Shown here: positions 1 to 15,300 of the stretch, in pieces | How positions within the stretch are numbered: position 1 is the first letter of the stretch | How the letters are laid out: every line of letters begins with the position of its first letter | From: Ulota crispa | Taxonomy: Eukaryota; Streptophyta; Bryopsida; Orthotrichales; Orthotrichaceae | Length of the DNA stretch: 64,000 nt | Reading direction: 5' to 3' | Assembly (NCBI GenBank): GCA_963920765.1 | Contig: OY987245.1 | Coordinates: 15,702,727 to 15,766,726, forward strand | The notes under the pieces: model-generated | Databases searched by the model: none | Told to the model about the DNA's origin: nothing | Seen by the model: the letters and a program-made list of their open reading frames with translations, nothing else | Program-made: the position numbers and the translations under genes

Positions 1-325
1 TGCTAACACAATAATAGAAACCATTTATATTTTAGCTGTTGAATTCATTTGTTTTTGTGAAATGGAGAACTATTTTTATCAATGACAATTTTGACCAATG
101 ACGTTCCATTTGTTTTTCTTGGATTATTTTATTCCTCAATTGATTAGAATGAGCTGCAATTTTACAAATGACTAGTTTTAGCCAAAGTACGTAGTGGATT
201 CCTTAATAAAAACATCATCTATCAATAATTTCATTAATTTTAGAACTAGCACTACTTTAGGTTGAATAACATTGCTTGAACAAGATATTTAATGATTTTG
301 TGATATTGCTCCATCTTTCATACAG

Positions 326-3300
326 GTTGGAAAGCTAACATTATGGTTGGAGAAATGATTGCTGGAGTTAGTACACCAGTGGTGCTTGCCATCATAGATT
401 GTTATGGAAATGTCATTGACGGTTCAAGTTTGAGGCCTACTTCTCCTTTAACAATTAACATGGAAAACTTTAATTACTCGGTTCAATCTGTAGGTCAAAT
501 CTTCCAACTTATGCCAGGTCTTAATCAAACAGTTGCACAATCAAGGATTATTATTTCAGCTAACTATGGCTCTATTAAATTGGCCTCATACAATGCCACT
601 TGTTTACCTGGTAATGATTTCATAAGTAGTAATATGTATTCTTAACAAAATGATCAATGATTTTTTGAAATCCCTATTACCAAATTCATGCTAAAGATTG
701 TATTTGAAGTTAATTAATTATTTCATAAGAAGGAATGTACTATTATGTCTTCTTTTTACCTCATTTTAAGCCTACATAATTGATGGGTATGAAGTCATCT
801 TCTATACCTCAAGAGAAGTTTAAAAACAAGTATATGGAAATTAAAAGTTTTTAGAAATTTTTATTTTAAATTATTTTATTTCTGCATTATTTTCAATGTC
901 AATTCTTAGTCAACATTGCATGTTGATTATTGTTCAATTTTATATATGTTGAGAACAACATTTCATAATTGATTGAAATTGCATACCATTAAATTGGATT
1001 TTTTTTCTAAACTAAAGATTTGGTTCTACCATTACAACAATGACTTAAAAGCCATCTAAATTTTAGTTAAACAAGTTTGTCTTTGATTATTAAACTACAA
1101 GTGCCATTGAGAATATTTTATAGAATTTAGAGTGATTTTCTTAACCCCTAAGAGATTGAGCCCTTTTTTTTACAAAAGTCACTAAAACTTGTCACTTCTA
1201 GGGAAATGAATAGAAAGGTAGAAAAATCTTATTTTTGAAAATTCAATTGTAGAATTGTGCCATACACTATGGGAGGTACTTGTGGGAAAGAAATTAGCTC
1301 ATTTTAGATGTAGAGGAGTGAGATATTGACATTTGAAGTAAAAAAAAGGTTTTTTTCCTTGTAGCCCCAAAATTTCAGAAGTGTTTGACCTTTCGTATAT
1401 CAAAAAATTTGCTCTATGCAAAGTTGAGGTTTTTTTCCCAAGTAAAAAACCAAGTTAGGTATGTGCGGGAGATTTTTCAAATGAATTGGAGGTATGAATC
1501 ATACTTTGTAAAATCTTGCAGTGCCACAAGGACATAAAATTTGCATATACATTAAGCAAAATTGGAGGATTTATGTAAAATTTAGAAATCTAAATTACTT
1601 TTATCCAAATGGTAAAAAGCAAGGATTCTTAGTCTATTACAACTTGGAAAAAAAAAAGTAAAAAAAAAAAACACAAAAAGCTCAAAAAAGCAAAGCACCA
1701 AATTTACAAGAGGCAAAAGAAATGGAGGTTTGGGAGTCCCATACCTACCCGCAAACTAAAACTTTTCATAACTTTCATCTCATCAATCAAAATTGAATGA
1801 TTCAAAGCTTCCCACATATACATATAAATCTAAAGAACTAATTTCAAAATTTTTATTTAAAAATTAAGCAATTTTTAAAGAAATTTTTGGGCTAGCTGTC
1901 CTCCTCCATTTTTCAAAAATTCATGCATAATTTCTTTAATAAATGTTGGAATGAAGAAATAATTAGATGCTCACGTAAATATTTGAATTTTCCACCTTCA
2001 ATAAAATTTTCAAAAAATCACACAGAGTAGTTTAGCCATATGTACATATTCAAATTCCATTTGTCCCTCGAGAGGACATAGGTCCTTTAGGGATTAAATA
2101 TCATCTTTTAATTTGATGAAAAGTCAAATTTTTTTAATCTATAATCATATTGACAATACCAAAATTTGATTGTTCCATACTCATACATTCTATGTTGAAC
2201 ATTGATAAAATTGACAATAATGATAACTTAGAGTAGTGCCCAATAACGAGTTGTAATTGGAAATAGTGAAGTGCATGAGGCTTTTGATTTAAGTCTATAA
2301 CATAAAAAAGACATTGACTTTATAGGCCTTATAATTTTAGTTAAACATATATGTTGTTATTTTTTTATCAATATAACCCTTAAGTGCCTGGGGGCAAGGG
2401 GGGGGGTGGGGAGGAGGAGGGGTGGTCACCATGCCTCCACGGGGTACAGTGTATTTCCTAGGACAAAAATTGTTCACATGGTCCTTTAGGGATTAAAAGA
2501 AAATATGAAAAATCCATATATTGAACATTACATTTTTATTTAATAAAACTAAAAATCAAATTTCTTTCAATTTATGTAATATGAGCTAATTGATCTTTTT
2601 CATAAACTCCAATTACAAGAATTTTTATCCAATTTTTTTCAAATATGTTATGCGGCTATGTACAATGGATACAAGATTATTATTGTATACATATAAATTC
2701 CACTAATATAGTTTTTTTAAATTTAGGACATCAAAAATGAAAAAAAATGGCATGTTATGTTGTAATTAACAATTATTCAAAAAATTTATTTATAGGTCCA
2801 CTTGACATCAATGTTTCTAACGTTACAACATTAGTATACAATTTCACTGTTGGTTCAAATGGAACCTTATCACTCAATCTTTTAGATTCATATGGAAATT
2901 TCATTGCACACTCTCAAAGCTTTGGAAAATTTGAAGGCTCAACATTAGTAAAAGATGATACTTTGGATGCAACATCTTTAGTACTACAAGAACGCAACAA
3001 TAATGTTAATCCCTATGCTTTTACATTCAATGCACCAACAATTGCAGGTCATTATTATGCAAGAATTCCCGTTGTTAATAAACTAATAACTACACAAGCC
3101 ATTATTACAGTTGTTGCTGGTAATCCAGTAGGTGCCAACTTTGACATTAGTGGCCCAAGTAGACTTCAAGCTCAACCAGGAATGAATTTTACTATGTTTA
3201 TTACTGCACGAGATAAATATAATAATATATGGCAAGGTGATGGAAGCAAACTTTCCATAAACATTACAGCTGGAAATTTTACTGTACCTCTTAGTGATTT

Positions 3301-6300
3301 GAGTATTGCGTTAGATCCTATTCAAGGATTTCAGTTAACTTTTAAAACTCCGCCTACCACCGGATTGTGCATTATAAATGTTCGAGGATTTCAAGGAGAC
3401 TTTCCTAGCAAAACCATGACAATGCAAATTGTAGCAGGCGATTTGAAATCTATAGTAGTAGAAGAAATTAGACAAGGATTGGTAAATCAACTATCATCAT
3501 TTTTTCTTGTATCACAAGATGCAAGTGGTTTTCGACGAGATGACCCTGCATTAGCTCCAGATAGATTTAATATACGTTTGTATCAAAATAATACATATGG
3601 TCGTGCAACAATAAATGATAAACACACTTCTGGAGGAAGATATCGAGTTACATGGAGTGCTCCTATAGCAGGTGATTATAAAATAGATTTTTGGTCTTCT
3701 AGTGGAATTATTTTACCTTTAACAACATTAACTGCTATAACTTCTATGGTTGCAACACGGTTGACATATTATCCACAATGTAATGGAGCTCCACCAACAC
3801 TAGCAACATGCCCACAATACTATAAGCTTATTGCAGGACAAGTTGCAACTTTTAATTTATCATCTAATAATGAACCAATTGGAAGTCCAGCAACTAGTAT
3901 GAGTATTGGAGGAAATACACCCACAATAACTATGATTGGTGGAAAAGTTTTAAATATAGTAGATTTAGCCGATGGAACTTATACCTTGACATATCAAGCA
4001 ATTTCAACAACTGCTTTTATAAATATTGTCAATGGAGTACCAAACACAATTCCATTCACAATTGTTCCAAGTGTAACAAGTTCTACTAAATCCAATTTTC
4101 AACTTGAAGCACCATTATTGAATAAATATGATGCCGGGAGTTTTTTAAATGGAACATTTAATGCAAATGATGCTATGGGCAATCAACAAGATTATACAAT
4201 CTATTCTCCCATTAATGATGTTTTCAAATTGTTTGCAATAAATAAAGAGACAAGAGATATAACAAGCGGTGTTGTCAAATTTGTACCAACAAACAGTGGA
4301 ACATTTCAAGCAACATTGCTAATGGTATGGGCAGGAGCATACACTTTATTAGCAACATTGAATGATGTTCCAATTGCATTAGTTTTACCCGATAATAAAC
4401 CCTTTGGAATAAATAATTCTTTCATAGTTTCTTCGGGGCCACCTAAAATCACTTCAATGGTCTATCCTCCTACTTCTATGCAGTTTACAATTAGAGCAGG
4501 TGAATTTGGAAGCATCTTAGTATATTCAATATGTGATGCATTTGGAAATAAAATTCCCCAAAGTGCACTCTCATGTACATCAAAAGTGATAGATGCTCAA
4601 GCTTATGAATCTATGATGCAATGCAATGTTAGTGATGAGCACATAACCTTTACTTACTCAAATCTCACCAAAGCTGGAGCTAACTATACATTTTTGTATT
4701 CACTTAGTGGTCTTGGAGGACAAGTTAATTTTTCAAATGCATTACTTGTAGCACCAACAGATCCATGGCCTCCTGCTTGTGTGATATCAACAAATTCTCC
4801 AATAAGAACTACAATAGGGAGCAAGACAATATTGAAGATTCAATGCATGGATAAATTTAATAATTTATGCCTTGGTGATCATTTTGGTGAATTTATTGTA
4901 ATTGTTACTAAAGTTGGTGGAAATACAAATACACCTGCTGCTATAGCTAGTACTATTCAATCTAATACTGTAGTAGGCCAAATTATTGCATATTTTTATC
5001 TTAAGCAATCAGGAAATTTTTCAGCCTTTGTACATATAGGTGACACAAATGGAGCCTCTGTTGGTGACACTACAACAATTATATGTTTACCAGCAGACAC
5101 TAGTGTTAACCAATCATTTGCATATTTAACAAACTCACCTAGGAAATTAATTTCAAATAATGTGCCAATGAAAGTAGTTGCTGGATATTCAAATGTGATG
5201 AAAATTGTTGGTGTAGATGTAAATGGAAATCTTCAAGAAAAATCCAAATGCTCATCATCAAATGTACCAATAGTTACTTTAAATAGTGATGATATGGGAT
5301 TTGATGGACAAGGTGGTGGTGTTCCTCCATTAGTTTCAAATCCAATTGTAATTTTAAGTTCAATAGATGGAGGATGCGTATATATTTTCAACTTTACATT
5401 AACCTCAGTAAATAGAATTGGAGTATTTCCTCCACTTGTTGCAACTTATAGATTGCAAATACAATGGATTAGTCAATCTAATCCTAATGCTTTGGACATA
5501 TCTGGAAGCCCATTTGTATTTCAAGTTGATCCAGGAGTATTAGACATATCAAGTACTGTTATAAATCTACAAAAACAAGAAGCTAGTATTACTGGATTGA
5601 CTACAACCTTTAAACTCTTGACACGAGATCAATTTGGAAACGCTCCATTTTATAATCAAACTTTGAATATATCAGTTGCAATTGTTTCAATAAGCAATGC
5701 AAGACTTGTTTCTACTAATAGACAGTTAATAGAAGAAATATCAAACAACAATATTACAACTTCATACAAAGATGATGAATTTTTTTATGAATATGAAGCA
5801 GCAAAAGGCTTGGATCTCATTTCTGCTACAAGTCCAACAGTCATCAATAATTTAGATACAACATACTCCATATCATTTACAGTCATGTGTGCGGGAACTT
5901 ATGATATCATTATTTATATGAATGGAATAATTCTACAACTTAATCCATCTAACTTGGTTACAATTTCATCATTCACAGTTGTACCAAGTATACCAGATAT
6001 AACCCGATTGAAACCGTTAGGAAATGGAATTGAAGATGGAAAAACCATCTCAGTTGGAATACCCTTAAATTTTTCTATCAATTTATGCGACAACTTTGAT
6101 AATCCTGTAAACATGTCAGGAAAATTGGATCTTTTAAATACATACATGAATGGAATTTCTAACCAATCAATTATAAATACTCAAATGTCTATTGGAAACA
6201 ATACAATTTCTATAACAAAAACTCCAATTACGGATGGTTCATTTTCAATTGCAAACGGGGTAATTGTTTATTCTTGTGTTCCCAAAATTGCTGGATTGTT

Positions 6301-9300
6301 GAATATTGCACTTTCATACTATGATTCTTCTTCAAAAAAAGTTATACAATCAGTATTAGGACCATATCATGCATTTATAATTCCAAGTTTAAACATAAAT
6401 ACAACATTTTTAAAAGTCTTTGGACCTGGAGTGATGGCATCATTAGCATGCAAAGACAAAGACACTTGCTACATGAATACAATGTTTATTGAAATTCGGG
6501 ATACATTCAATAACTCAATTATTCCCGATAAGTTTTTATGCTCTGGTTTTTTTCTTGTTGGATGGAATGCATCTCTTATGACTCCATACCCAGGACAACC
6601 TGCATACGATAATTTTTGTGCAATTTCATACAAAGTATTACCAAATAATTCTACAAAGTATATTAATTTTAATGTAAGCTATAATTCAGGGTTAGCCTTT
6701 GCAATGATTCCCTCTTTGCGTCAATTGCCTACAGTTGATATATCAGGATTTTCATTTGCAATACCTATAGCATCAGATATAGGAGATCCTGAGCCAAATA
6801 ACTGTTTGGCATTTGGTGATTTAGGAGGAATGATAATGGCTGGAAAGTCTGGACAAATAATGGTGCAACTTGTTGACAGCAATGGATTAGCAATTCAAAA
6901 TAGCGTATCTTCTAGTGGTGAATATGTTCGTTTGCAAATTGATCCTATTAATAACAATGATCCCAACTTTGTTTCACCATTGCCTCCAAGTGTTAGCTCA
7001 ATTGATAATGGGGACGGAACATTTTTTCTACAATACAGTACTTTAAAAGCTGGAAATTTTACAATGCTTATATATGTTGGATTTTTTGATAAACCATTAG
7101 GTGGAAAGATCAATGGATATTTATTACAGGTTGGTAAATTTTCAATGTGAAATATTGTTAGATTTATTTGATTGAAATTTATAATGATTAAAATTGTAAC
7201 CTATTTAAAAATAATTTTATGTGCTATTATAAAAACTTCCTACAAATACAATTGGTTTGGTATTCATGTAAACACCATATTAACAAAAATGAAAAAAATG
7301 AATTCTCATGGAAGGAATAAATTACTTTTTATCTCAAAAATGGTATAATTCAAATAATCAAGAATTTATTTGTTAAATTCACAACAATTATTAAGTTTCT
7401 ATTCTTTAGTGACATTTATATTGATCATGCAAGTTCTTAGATATGTAGCAATTATTGCAATCTTTAGATTGTAGCAGCTGAAACAATTATTGAAAAAACT
7501 ACTATAAACATGATGGCCAATGAAACAACAAATGGAGCTGGACAAGATTGGGTTAAAATTTTTGTTGAAGCTTATGATGCATATGGAAATTCACAAGATT
7601 GTATATTAGCTCCAACTGATAGCTTTCAAGCTAATATCTTACAACCAGATAACACGCTTGCAATGATAGCTCGTAATCGAACATGGAGATTGAATGACAA
7701 TGGATTATATAGTGCACTATGGATCCTTGAATTTTTACCACTACAAGCTTTTCCCGACAGCATATATACCTTCTCTATAGTTTGGAGAAATGAAACTACT
7801 GAGATCCTCGTTCCATCTTCACGTATGATAGTTCCAACAATACCTGGACCACCTTCGTCTATTAATATGAAAGTATGATTGAAAGTTCAAATTTATTCTT
7901 GTTTCATAAATTTTATTTTTGGATACAAAATATACAAACACAATAGTTTATTTTAGCATATTGTAATTATTTATCTTTTGTTGTTAAAGAAATTTTAAAT
8001 TTGAGATAATTCTAATTATAACATCAAAATTGATGTTAATTTTTTTGATGTGATATATACAATGTTGATATAGTTATAATTCACAATAAACATGATGCTT
8101 CATTTCTTTATAGGTTACTGGATCTGGAACATCAAAGGCAAATGTAGGAGTGATGGAGAGTTTAATGATTACCATGTTTGATGCATTAAATAATCCAATT
8201 AGTGAGATTCAAGATATAATAGATGCAAATATTACAACTATATTAACATTTAACAAGTTAATGAATGAAACGGAAGCTAATTGTACAACATCTTCTAATC
8301 CTGCTGGAGTGACATGTCAATATATGGTGACAACACCTGGATGGTACATTTTGAATATTTATTCAAATGGGAATTTGTTAAAAGCTCTTGAAGTTGAGAT
8401 TGGATATGGAGCTTTAAGTGGAACAAACTGTATAGCATTTGGTGATGGTGTGGGAACAACAGGAATACCTCTTTATCCTGGTTTATCAACATTTTTTACC
8501 ATTCAAACATTTGATTGTTATAATAATAGTGTTACCAAGGACCAAGTTTATTTTGAAGTGCGTGGTGAAAATCAAAATCAATCAGGAATTATTGTTCCAA
8601 AACCTGGATATCCACAATATATTACACACAATTCATATGAAGTTGAATATACCCCATTAAAATCAGGAATTTATAATGTTTATGTTGAACAAGCATCAAT
8701 TCCAATTTTGGGATCACCATACCAAGTTGAAGTACAAGTGGGTCCAACTGATGTTCATTGTACTCTTGATGAGGCATCATTAGAACCTTGTCTTGTTGGT
8801 AGCATGAAAAACATAACTTTCTTATCAAGAGACACTTTTGGAAATATTCGGCTTGTTAAACAAGATGTTTTCCATATTTTTAAGATAGTTGATGGTTTTC
8901 CAAATGAATCAATATCAGATATAATGACTTTGAATGGAAATGGACAATATAGTTATAGATTTACTTGTATAAATGATACACTTATTCAAATTACTTACAA
9001 TGCAATGCTTGTTTATCAAGGAAAAATTGCAACAATTGTTGGTCTAGCAGATGCAAGTCAAACTACTATGTCATTAGATACTGCTATAATAAAAGCAGGT
9101 GAAATTGGAAAAGGCATTGTTGTAAGTCGTGATATTGGCGGGCATCAACTTAGTAATGGAGGTTTGATTTATAAAATTCAATATTGGACAATGTATGGAA
9201 ATAATGATTCAATGATAATAACAGACAATGGAGGTGGAACATATGGATTGACTTATCAAATAATGCTTAGTGGAATTTATTTTGTTATAGGACAATACAA

Positions 9301-12300
9301 TAGCCAAACATTTTACTCAGAAACATTGTTGGTTTTGCCAAGTGCTCCAAGTGCTCCTCAAACAGTATTAAATTTAGATCCAAATGGATATGCTATGAGT
9401 GTTGAAGGCTCTTTTACAATTCAACTTTTTGATGAACATCAAAACAATATTACAGATAGTGGAGCCCTTGATACTACAACTTTGTATTTATTCTATATTA
9501 GTAATGATTTACCAGCAAGAACCACTATACAACCAGCAACCAATTTGTTAATTGATTTTGATTATAGTTCTCTAATTTATAGTGTAAGCTTTATACCAAT
9601 ATTGCCAGGAACTATTTATATCAATTTCAAAGTTGGTGGCGAAGGCGTCTTAAATTATGGAACTCCTTATCAAACAATAGTAATGCCACTTCCACCTTCT
9701 CCATCTAATTTTGATGTATGGGGACCTGGAATTGAAAGTGGTGCAATTACAAGTAAGTTGCTATAAACAACGTGGCAAAAACATTGAATTGAATAATAAT
9801 TATCAAATTATATTATTCAAACTCAATACTTAATCTTTTAAGATTTTTTCATGATTTTCAAAGATGTTCTTTTATAAAAAAATGTCTTTCATCTACTTTA
9901 AGGCCAAAAAATCAATTTACAACAAATTGGTTGATATAAATATGGTATAATTGCATATTAAAAGTGTATAATTATAAATCTAAACACCAAAAAAGAAACC
10001 ATTTGAAGGTGGTTTTGAATATTTTCCTAAAATTTATAATTGTACAATTCATCCAAACATAGTTGTTTGATTTTGGTTTCTATTATATTTAGCATCCTTA
10101 AGATTAATAATCTAATTAACTGTTGGATTGCACTTCAACAAAAAGTTGATATTTAGTCTAAAAGTAAATTATCTCAAACATGCAATCTTATAAGAAATAA
10201 TGAAACTTTGATTTGTATAATTAACAAATAATTAATTAATTAAATGAATAAATAATCATTATACACAAGTAAACATAAGATGATAAGAGCCACTCAAGGA
10301 ATGTCATTTGTTTTTTTGAAGTTTGTAGAATTTTCACTGCAACAATCAAAATAATTTGAAACTTTTTTTATTACTTTTATCATTTTTATATACTTGTAAA
10401 CTTACTTAACAATAATAAATAAATAAATTTTAGCTTTCAATCAAACATCAAAATGATTACCATCTACTTCCTAAATAGTATTTTATACTTAATTGGGATG
10501 CTAAATTAAAGGAACTAGATTTTTTTTTAAATGAAATTAGTATTGTTTTGGGTTAAACATGTCATTAATTAGAACATTGTATAAGTTTAAGATTTACTTA
10601 GATGAGGTTGAAAATACCATTGGATAAGATATTCCATTAGAAATTCCATAGAGAGTTGGATTAATCCTTAAAGGACCGCTCTACGTATTACATAGTAAAT
10701 ATGCTACTGTATAACTGGCATTTGCTACCAATAAAAGTTTTAATTTGGGATCTTGACTAGCTCACTAGAACCACATTGATCTATACTCTAACTTCTTTGT
10801 TGATCTCAAATGTAGTAAAGATATGGATGCATTCCAAATACAAGAAAATACTACATACTATATTGGCCGCAAAGGGCTCCTCAAGGGGCTCCTTGGTCCT
10901 TTAAGAGTTAAGGACCTTAGGAAAATGCTAGTGGCTTCTTTCTTCATTCATATATCAATTGCCAATGCATTTGTAGAGATAGATTACTCTTATGATTTAA
11001 AAAAAACTAGTGGTGTCACAAAGAGTTTATCAATTTGCAATGCGAAAATACTATGCAATATACAAAACATATTTTTGGTTTTTGTTTTCAATGTAAAAAG
11101 TTTAAGCATGACCCATATGACTTTTCTTTACCTAGTTCAAATTGCAAAATCAATTTTAAATGAAATAATAGAATACATAAATCCAAAATTTCTCAAAACA
11201 TTTTTGGAAAATGGTTTACTATACTCAAAGAAAATTTATGAAAAACATAAAAGATAGTATTGAGTCTTGATATTCATCTTGTTTTAGGTGAAACAACATT
11301 TTGTTATATACGTATTCGAGATTCAAAAGGTGCAATAATTCTTTCAAATCCACCGGAAAATTTTGATGCCAAATTCTCACCAGCTTCACTAGTGCCTAAT
11401 GGTGCCTCTATTATATATGTTGGAAATGGCCTCATGCTTTTATCATATATGGCTATTCAACCTTCAACAAAAATGACAGTGTCACTTTTGTATGGTGAAA
11501 CACGCATTCAAAGCCCAATTAATTTACAAGTGAAAGATTATTCTGAATCTGTGGACATTACTCAAACAACCATCTTAAGTCCTGATAATGTTCAAATTAG
11601 TACCTCAGTTCCTTTAGTTTATATAGTTGGAAATCCCGAATTTAATCTTGTATTTACAATTCAACCTCATGATAGCAATGGATTTATCGTTACAAATCCA
11701 AATTTTAATGATACAGTGCCAATATTCACAATTATAATCAATGGAGGCGGCATAAGAGTGCAAACAATTCAAAGTGATGTTAATGAATGGAACTTCCAAT
11801 TTTCAATTCCTTACCAAACAATTGCAGGAACCATGTTTGTAGCAATTCAATCCAACATCCATGGATACTTAACAGACGTGAAGAATAGCGGATTCACTAT
11901 TCTATGGATGCCAGGACCATCCTTTGCAGCTAATACACAAATTGTGCAAAGTTCTCTTGACACAAATAAAGTAGTGGCGGGCCAAAAGGCAAAGCTCAAG
12001 GTGCAAGCCTTTGATGAATACAACAACCCCCAAGTGTATAACAATGCTTATTTAGATGTCTTCACCGCCACTTTGAACAACTTTCCTTCAGGTAACCAAT
12101 GAATTATTAATACGCAAGAGTTAGCATACTTTGCGCTAAAAAAATGAATGCTTGAGAGCACATATCCAAAAATATATTACATTTACAGTTAAATTATTTA
12201 GCTAAAACTTATAATTTATTGTATTGAATTGTAAATAGGTGCTTGAAATCAACTTACTCATTTTAAATATCAAAATTTTAGAGCCAAGATATTATTGGAA

Positions 12301-15300
12301 TGACTTTGAACAAGCCCTAGGGATTGTTTAGAGTTTAATTTTTTTATATTTAGTTGAATTTGGAATAAGCTTTCTAAAATTTATCACATTCCAAGTTAAT
12401 AAATGCTTAGTGTAAGTTCTTTTACAAAGTTTTGTTAAAAGCTTAAAAAAATGTGCTTTATAAGGATCTCTAAAATGCCAAAAAAATCACAAATTTGACC
12501 CAAATTTTGGTAGCGTCCAAAAGGAAAATGAGACATAGGAATTGAAATTTTAGATCTTACGTAAAGAAAAAAGTAATTTCCTTAAACATGGTTCTATACA
12601 AGTAAGCTTTAGTGTAACAATTTATTTAAATAGGATTTTTTGAAAATTTTCAAGAGGAATATGCTATTTTTGTAGCATTGAACTTTTGAATTGTAATATG
12701 TTTTTCCCAAATAACACTAGCTCAATTGTACTTCCACACATAACTTTGAAATTTGAACAATGTATGATAAATGTTATTTAGAAGTGAGTGATTTTTCAAA
12801 TTATTTAGCATCAACTGCATAATTGATGTTTTCAAAATGAAATAAGAATATATGTTTTGATAGTAGATGAAAAAAATCATGTTTGAACATGACAATTTCT
12901 TGGATCCAATTAGATTTGAAGCTAATTTTTTTGAATTAACCTATAACAAGTTGAAGACATGGCATCTGGATCCAATGATTGCATTTTATGGGTTTACATA
13001 TTTTGAATTTTGAAAGTTTTATTTTCTTCAACTATGTGAAAAATAACATAGTTTAACTAACAAAATCATAAGGAATTTAAGGGTAACAAATGACTACCTC
13101 TAATACTAAATAATAGAATAAAAACACTACAGGTGACATTATAGACAATCCTATCACAGGACTCAATAGTGGTGATTTGACATATGAGCTCATAATTCCA
13201 ATCAATGCAATTGGAATGTACAACATAACAATTTATTTGAATGGCGAGCAAGCTATGGTCTTGCCATTGATAGTTGTAAATGCTGAGCTAGATTTTACAA
13301 CAATTGGTCTTTTAACACCATTGACAGACCCATTTGTGGTTGGCCAAGAGTTTGAGTTTATAATCACAGCAACTGATAAGTATCAAAATCCAATTTTAGA
13401 GGTTGGAAATATTTATGTCGTGTTGACAAATGAAGGAACAAACTATAGTGCATTGGTTATAGCTTCTAATGACACAATGGGTCAATTTTTAGTGACAATG
13501 ACACCATGCAAAGCAGGTCTTTTTGATGTCATTGTAGGTGATAGCTCAACAAGAGGTGGTAGACAAGGATTTACACTTGCCACAATTCATGTACTTCCGG
13601 GACCTGTGAATTTGAACTTGACTAATACATCTGTTCTTATAGAGGTTTATAAAGCTGGCAACCTTGCAAGCTTCCAAATCATAGCACTAGATAGTTGTAG
13701 CAATCCAAATTACATGCTACCACAAGTGATGATCTCCCAATTTGATGCACCTGCATACGCCACATCAATAGTTTCACCTTGCTATGGTGATGATTTGACA
13801 ACATGCAACCCAGATAATCCATTGTATACAACAAAGGTCATGTTTACACCCATCATTCCTGGATTTCTAAACATTTCCATATTTTGGGATCCCGAGAATG
13901 TAATCAACTATGACAATGTGCTAGTGTTTCCCGGAACACGTCCAATTGCACTTAGTGCCATTTTATCAAAGAATTTGGGTTCAGTTACAGTAACATTTGA
14001 TATGCCAACAGATGCCGGATACGTGAGTTTCATAGGGTTGCATGGAGCACACTTAGGTTGGCAACGATGCAACAATACATTGGATCCATCTGTAATGGAC
14101 AAGATTGGTCAAGGACCAAATTGTAATTTTGCAAATGCCCAAACCATGATCATTCAATTGGGGTATACTATCAAACTCTTTTGAATTAACTTTTATAATC
14201 TAACTTCAAGAACTATTTAAACACCCAAGATGTTTACTTGTCTTGTATATATAGATCCATGTCAATAAATAGATTTCTATTCCATAAATGCAAATCTAGT
14301 TAAACTTCTTTGTTTTTCACTTCAAAATATTTAAAGCTATGTTGCTTGAAATTGGGAAAATTTGCTATCAATATGAAGTCATATAAAGTCAACATGTTAT
14401 AATGGCAAAATAACCAATTGAGATTTGAAAGCTTTTGAAAAAATAAGCAACTTGATTTCTAAAAAATACTATTTAAAATACATTGTATTATAATTTTTAA
14501 AACCATCTAATGCATACAAAAAAAATTGGTTGAAAATATTGAGTTTTAGTGGGTGAAGCTCAAGAATCTCCCGGAATGCTACCTCAAGCTGTAAAATAAG
14601 ACTTATACTTCATTCAAGTGTTTGACAATTGACATGACTTTAAACCTATTTTTACTAAAATTGATATTAAAACCCTTGAATATGTTCTAATAATGGCTCA
14701 CATTATAGATACAATGCCACCATCATGCCGGCAGACTCTGGAGTTGGTGACAATGTGACGCTAATTGGAAACTTGTACAACCAAGATGACACGTCTGCGC
14801 CACTAATGGGGTGGGTGCCCTTGGGCATTACAAGCTTCACACCTCCACCATTGGCCCAGCTGGTTGGGCCTATCATCACTGGAGTGTGTGACAACATCAC
14901 CTTGGACGCATCGGGCTCCAGTGGCGCCGCGGGGCGAGCCTTGCAATACAACTACTACGTGCGCGGCACTGGCGACGCGGACAAGCTTGCAGCCGTGGCG
15001 AGCTACCTTGACTCCATCCCCTCTCAAATGTTGGTGAACATTGCTGGGGGGATTCTGGACCCAGATCAGATGTACATCTTTGAAGTCATTGTCACAAACT
15101 ACCTTGGCATGTCTGATTCTGCAACGCTTACTCTGCATACTGTGCGCACCCCCATTCCACAGCTATCAATTCATGACAACCAAAAGCTAATTTGAAGTCA
15201 TGCGTTGGGAGACAGTGGAGCTTGAAGCGCACGCTCGTCTTTCTCGAGGTTTCACAATGCAACCAGATGGTGTCTGTGCCATGGGACCCAAAAGCAAAAG

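Larger units (their letters stand above)
611..2795 (+). other. Intron 1 (visible) of the surface protein gene
   Basis: The intron runs from a GTAATG donor at 611 to a TATAG acceptor at 2795. It is AT-rich and has no supported exon. Two TTAA-bounded elements (1141-2097 and 2373-2496) make up about half of it. A G-rich patch lies near 2391-2425 inside the second. Confidence 0.7.

Noticed and set aside
2747-2795. ATG at 2747 as the start of the filamin protein
   Set aside because: The frame before 2796 is AT-rich intron. A TATAG acceptor at 2795 restores phase with the exon ending at 610, and filamin-like sequence begins only after it.
10823-11257. 144-codon frame on the plus strand
   Set aside because: It begins inside a TTAA MITE, lies within an intron of the surface protein gene and has no coding character.
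15140-15162. A mini-intron (GTGCGC..CCACAG) to explain the exon 7 frameshift
   Set aside because: About 22 bases is too short for a plant intron, and removing it would delete part of a conserved strand.
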